A DNA stretch of 46,071 nt from a virus: IMG/VR virus record IMGVR_UViG_3300031825_000019, positions 1-46,071 of that record; one strand, 5' to 3'. Under the pieces are notes generated by a model that did no database searches, was not told the DNA's origin, and worked only from the letters and a program-made list of their open reading frames with translations. The number at the start of each line of letters is the position of its first letter. The stretch's first letter is position 1. The translations under genes and the position numbers were made by a program. Positions 45,508-46,071 of the stretch are shown here, piece by piece.

Positions 45508-46071
45508 TCAGGCGCCGGTGCCCGCGTAGGTGTGGATCGGGTCGACCGAGGCCGCCCCGTTCACGTGACGCACCCGGTACCGCACCGAGTCGTCGTCGAA
45601 GTCCCCGGCCTCGGGCGACAGACCCTGACCGGCACCGTCCTTGCGGCGGATGTCGGGGGTCTCGAACCCGCGGAGGAACGCCGACGCGACCGCGATGCGG
45701 GCCGCCTGCGTCGGGGCCGGCAGCACGAACCAGCCCAGCCCCGGCAGCCGGTTCACGACCACCAGGTCCACCGCACCCGCGATCGGGTTCGGCTCGATGA
45801 TGACCTTCGACCCCACCGTGGTGCGGATCTCGGTGGCGTTGATGATCGACCGGGCGTTGAACTCCTGCGCCGGACCGACCAGCAGGATCAGACGCCCGGA
45901 CGGCACGATGTTGCCCTCGTTGTCCTTGCGCTGCCGGATCGCCTCGATCGCGGTCTGCAGGTTCGCCTGGTTCAGGACACCGGCCACCGGGGTGGTGTTC
46001 AGGCCCGACCCGACGTACCCGGCGACCGCCGAGTAGTCCTTGAAGAACGCCGTGTTGGCCGCCCCCGTGGT
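45508..46071 (-). CDS. Major capsid protein, C-terminal part (continues from base 1)
   Basis: The last 187 codons of the capsid gene plus its stop. At the junction the protein reads ...TETENALS|TTGAANTAFFKDYSAVAGY..., and the whole is 373 aa. The C-terminal half contains PSGRLILLVGPAQEFNARSIINATEIRTTVG, LVVVNRLPGLGWFVLPAPTQAARIAVASAFLRGFETP and DDDSVRYRVRHVNGAASVDPIHTYAGTGA, a recognisable actinophage gpT/HK97-like capsid end. It is followed by a hairpin and the head-tail connector genes. Confidence 0.88.
   Translation of the reverse strand, partial: TTGAANTAFFKDYSAVAGYVGSGLNTTPVAGVLNQANLQTAIEAIRQRKDNEGNIVPSGRLILLVGPAQEFNARSIINATEIRTTVGSKVIIEPNPIAGAVDLVVVNRLPGLGWFVLPAPTQAARIAVASAFLRGFETPDIRRKDGAGQGLSPEAGDFDDDSVRYRVRHVNGAASVDPIHTYAGTGA

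Overview
The window looks like one complete temperate siphovirus genome of a high-GC actinobacterial host, written as a circle that was opened inside the major capsid gene. Read on the minus strand, the left edge (codon 186 of the capsid gene, ending exactly at base 1) continues in frame into base 46071, and the joined gene is 373 codons long. An attP site next to the integrase shows a phage (excised or virion) form, not an integrated prophage with flanking host DNA. Evidence for an actinobacterial host is the very high GC, a WhiB-family regulator, DUF3263 and DUF2510-type domains, GTG starts in GTGA stop/start overlaps, and leaderless-type promoters. The host genus cannot be fixed from the sequence; the attP core matches the 3' half of a tRNA whose anticodon loop reads TGT (threonine).

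Layout. Nearly everything is on the minus strand and is read right to left. (1) Immunity and integration, about 25.98-29.16 kb: a Cro-like HTH gene (minus) and a divergent HTH repressor (plus) share an intergenic region studded with TAGACG half-sites. On the plus strand follow an ImmA/IrrE-type metalloprotease, a zinc-ribbon/DUF2510 membrane protein, attP and a tyrosine integrase. (2) Early region, 25.98 kb down to about 11.96 kb: an almost gap-free chain of overlapping genes. It includes a PD-(D/E)XK nuclease, a phiC31-gp3-like protein, an HNH-like protein, a DnaQ-type exonuclease, a J-domain protein, a RusA-type resolvase, a cytosine-5 DNA methyltransferase, a WhiB protein with an extra C-terminal domain, a MerR-like HTH protein, a GIY-YIG protein and a DnaB/RepA-type helicase. 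Many very small Cys/His-rich proteins lie between them. (3) 11.7-11.96 kb: a short ORF carrying a hairpin and nine CGTGACTT octamers in three groups of three, a candidate origin or packaging-recognition site. (4) Packaging and head, 11.7 kb to base 1 and round the circle to 43.5 kb: putative small terminase, a block of small genes, large terminase, portal, MuF-like protein, protease/scaffold, DUF2190 protein, capsid and head-tail connectors. (5) Tail, 43.5-32.6 kb: major tail protein, G/GT chaperones with a -1 frameshift, a 1092-aa tape measure, an SGNH-hydrolase tail protein, a minor tail protein carrying a six-bladed NHL propeller, and smaller tail proteins. (6) Lysis, 32.5-29.5 kb: several small membrane proteins, an M15-like endolysin and an r1t-type holin, closed by a strong hairpin terminator.

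How the parts work together: the repressor presumably blocks the minus-strand early promoter beside the Cro-like gene. When it is released, early DNA-metabolism genes and then head, tail and lysis genes are read in one direction round the circle, with strong hairpins after the capsid, major tail and lysis genes. The least ordinary features are the 3x3 octamer array beside the small terminase gene, the NHL propeller and SGNH domain in the tail tip/fibre genes, the phiC31-gp3-like protein in a phage with a tyrosine integrase, the complex attP arms, and a lone plus-strand leaderless gene inside the head operon.
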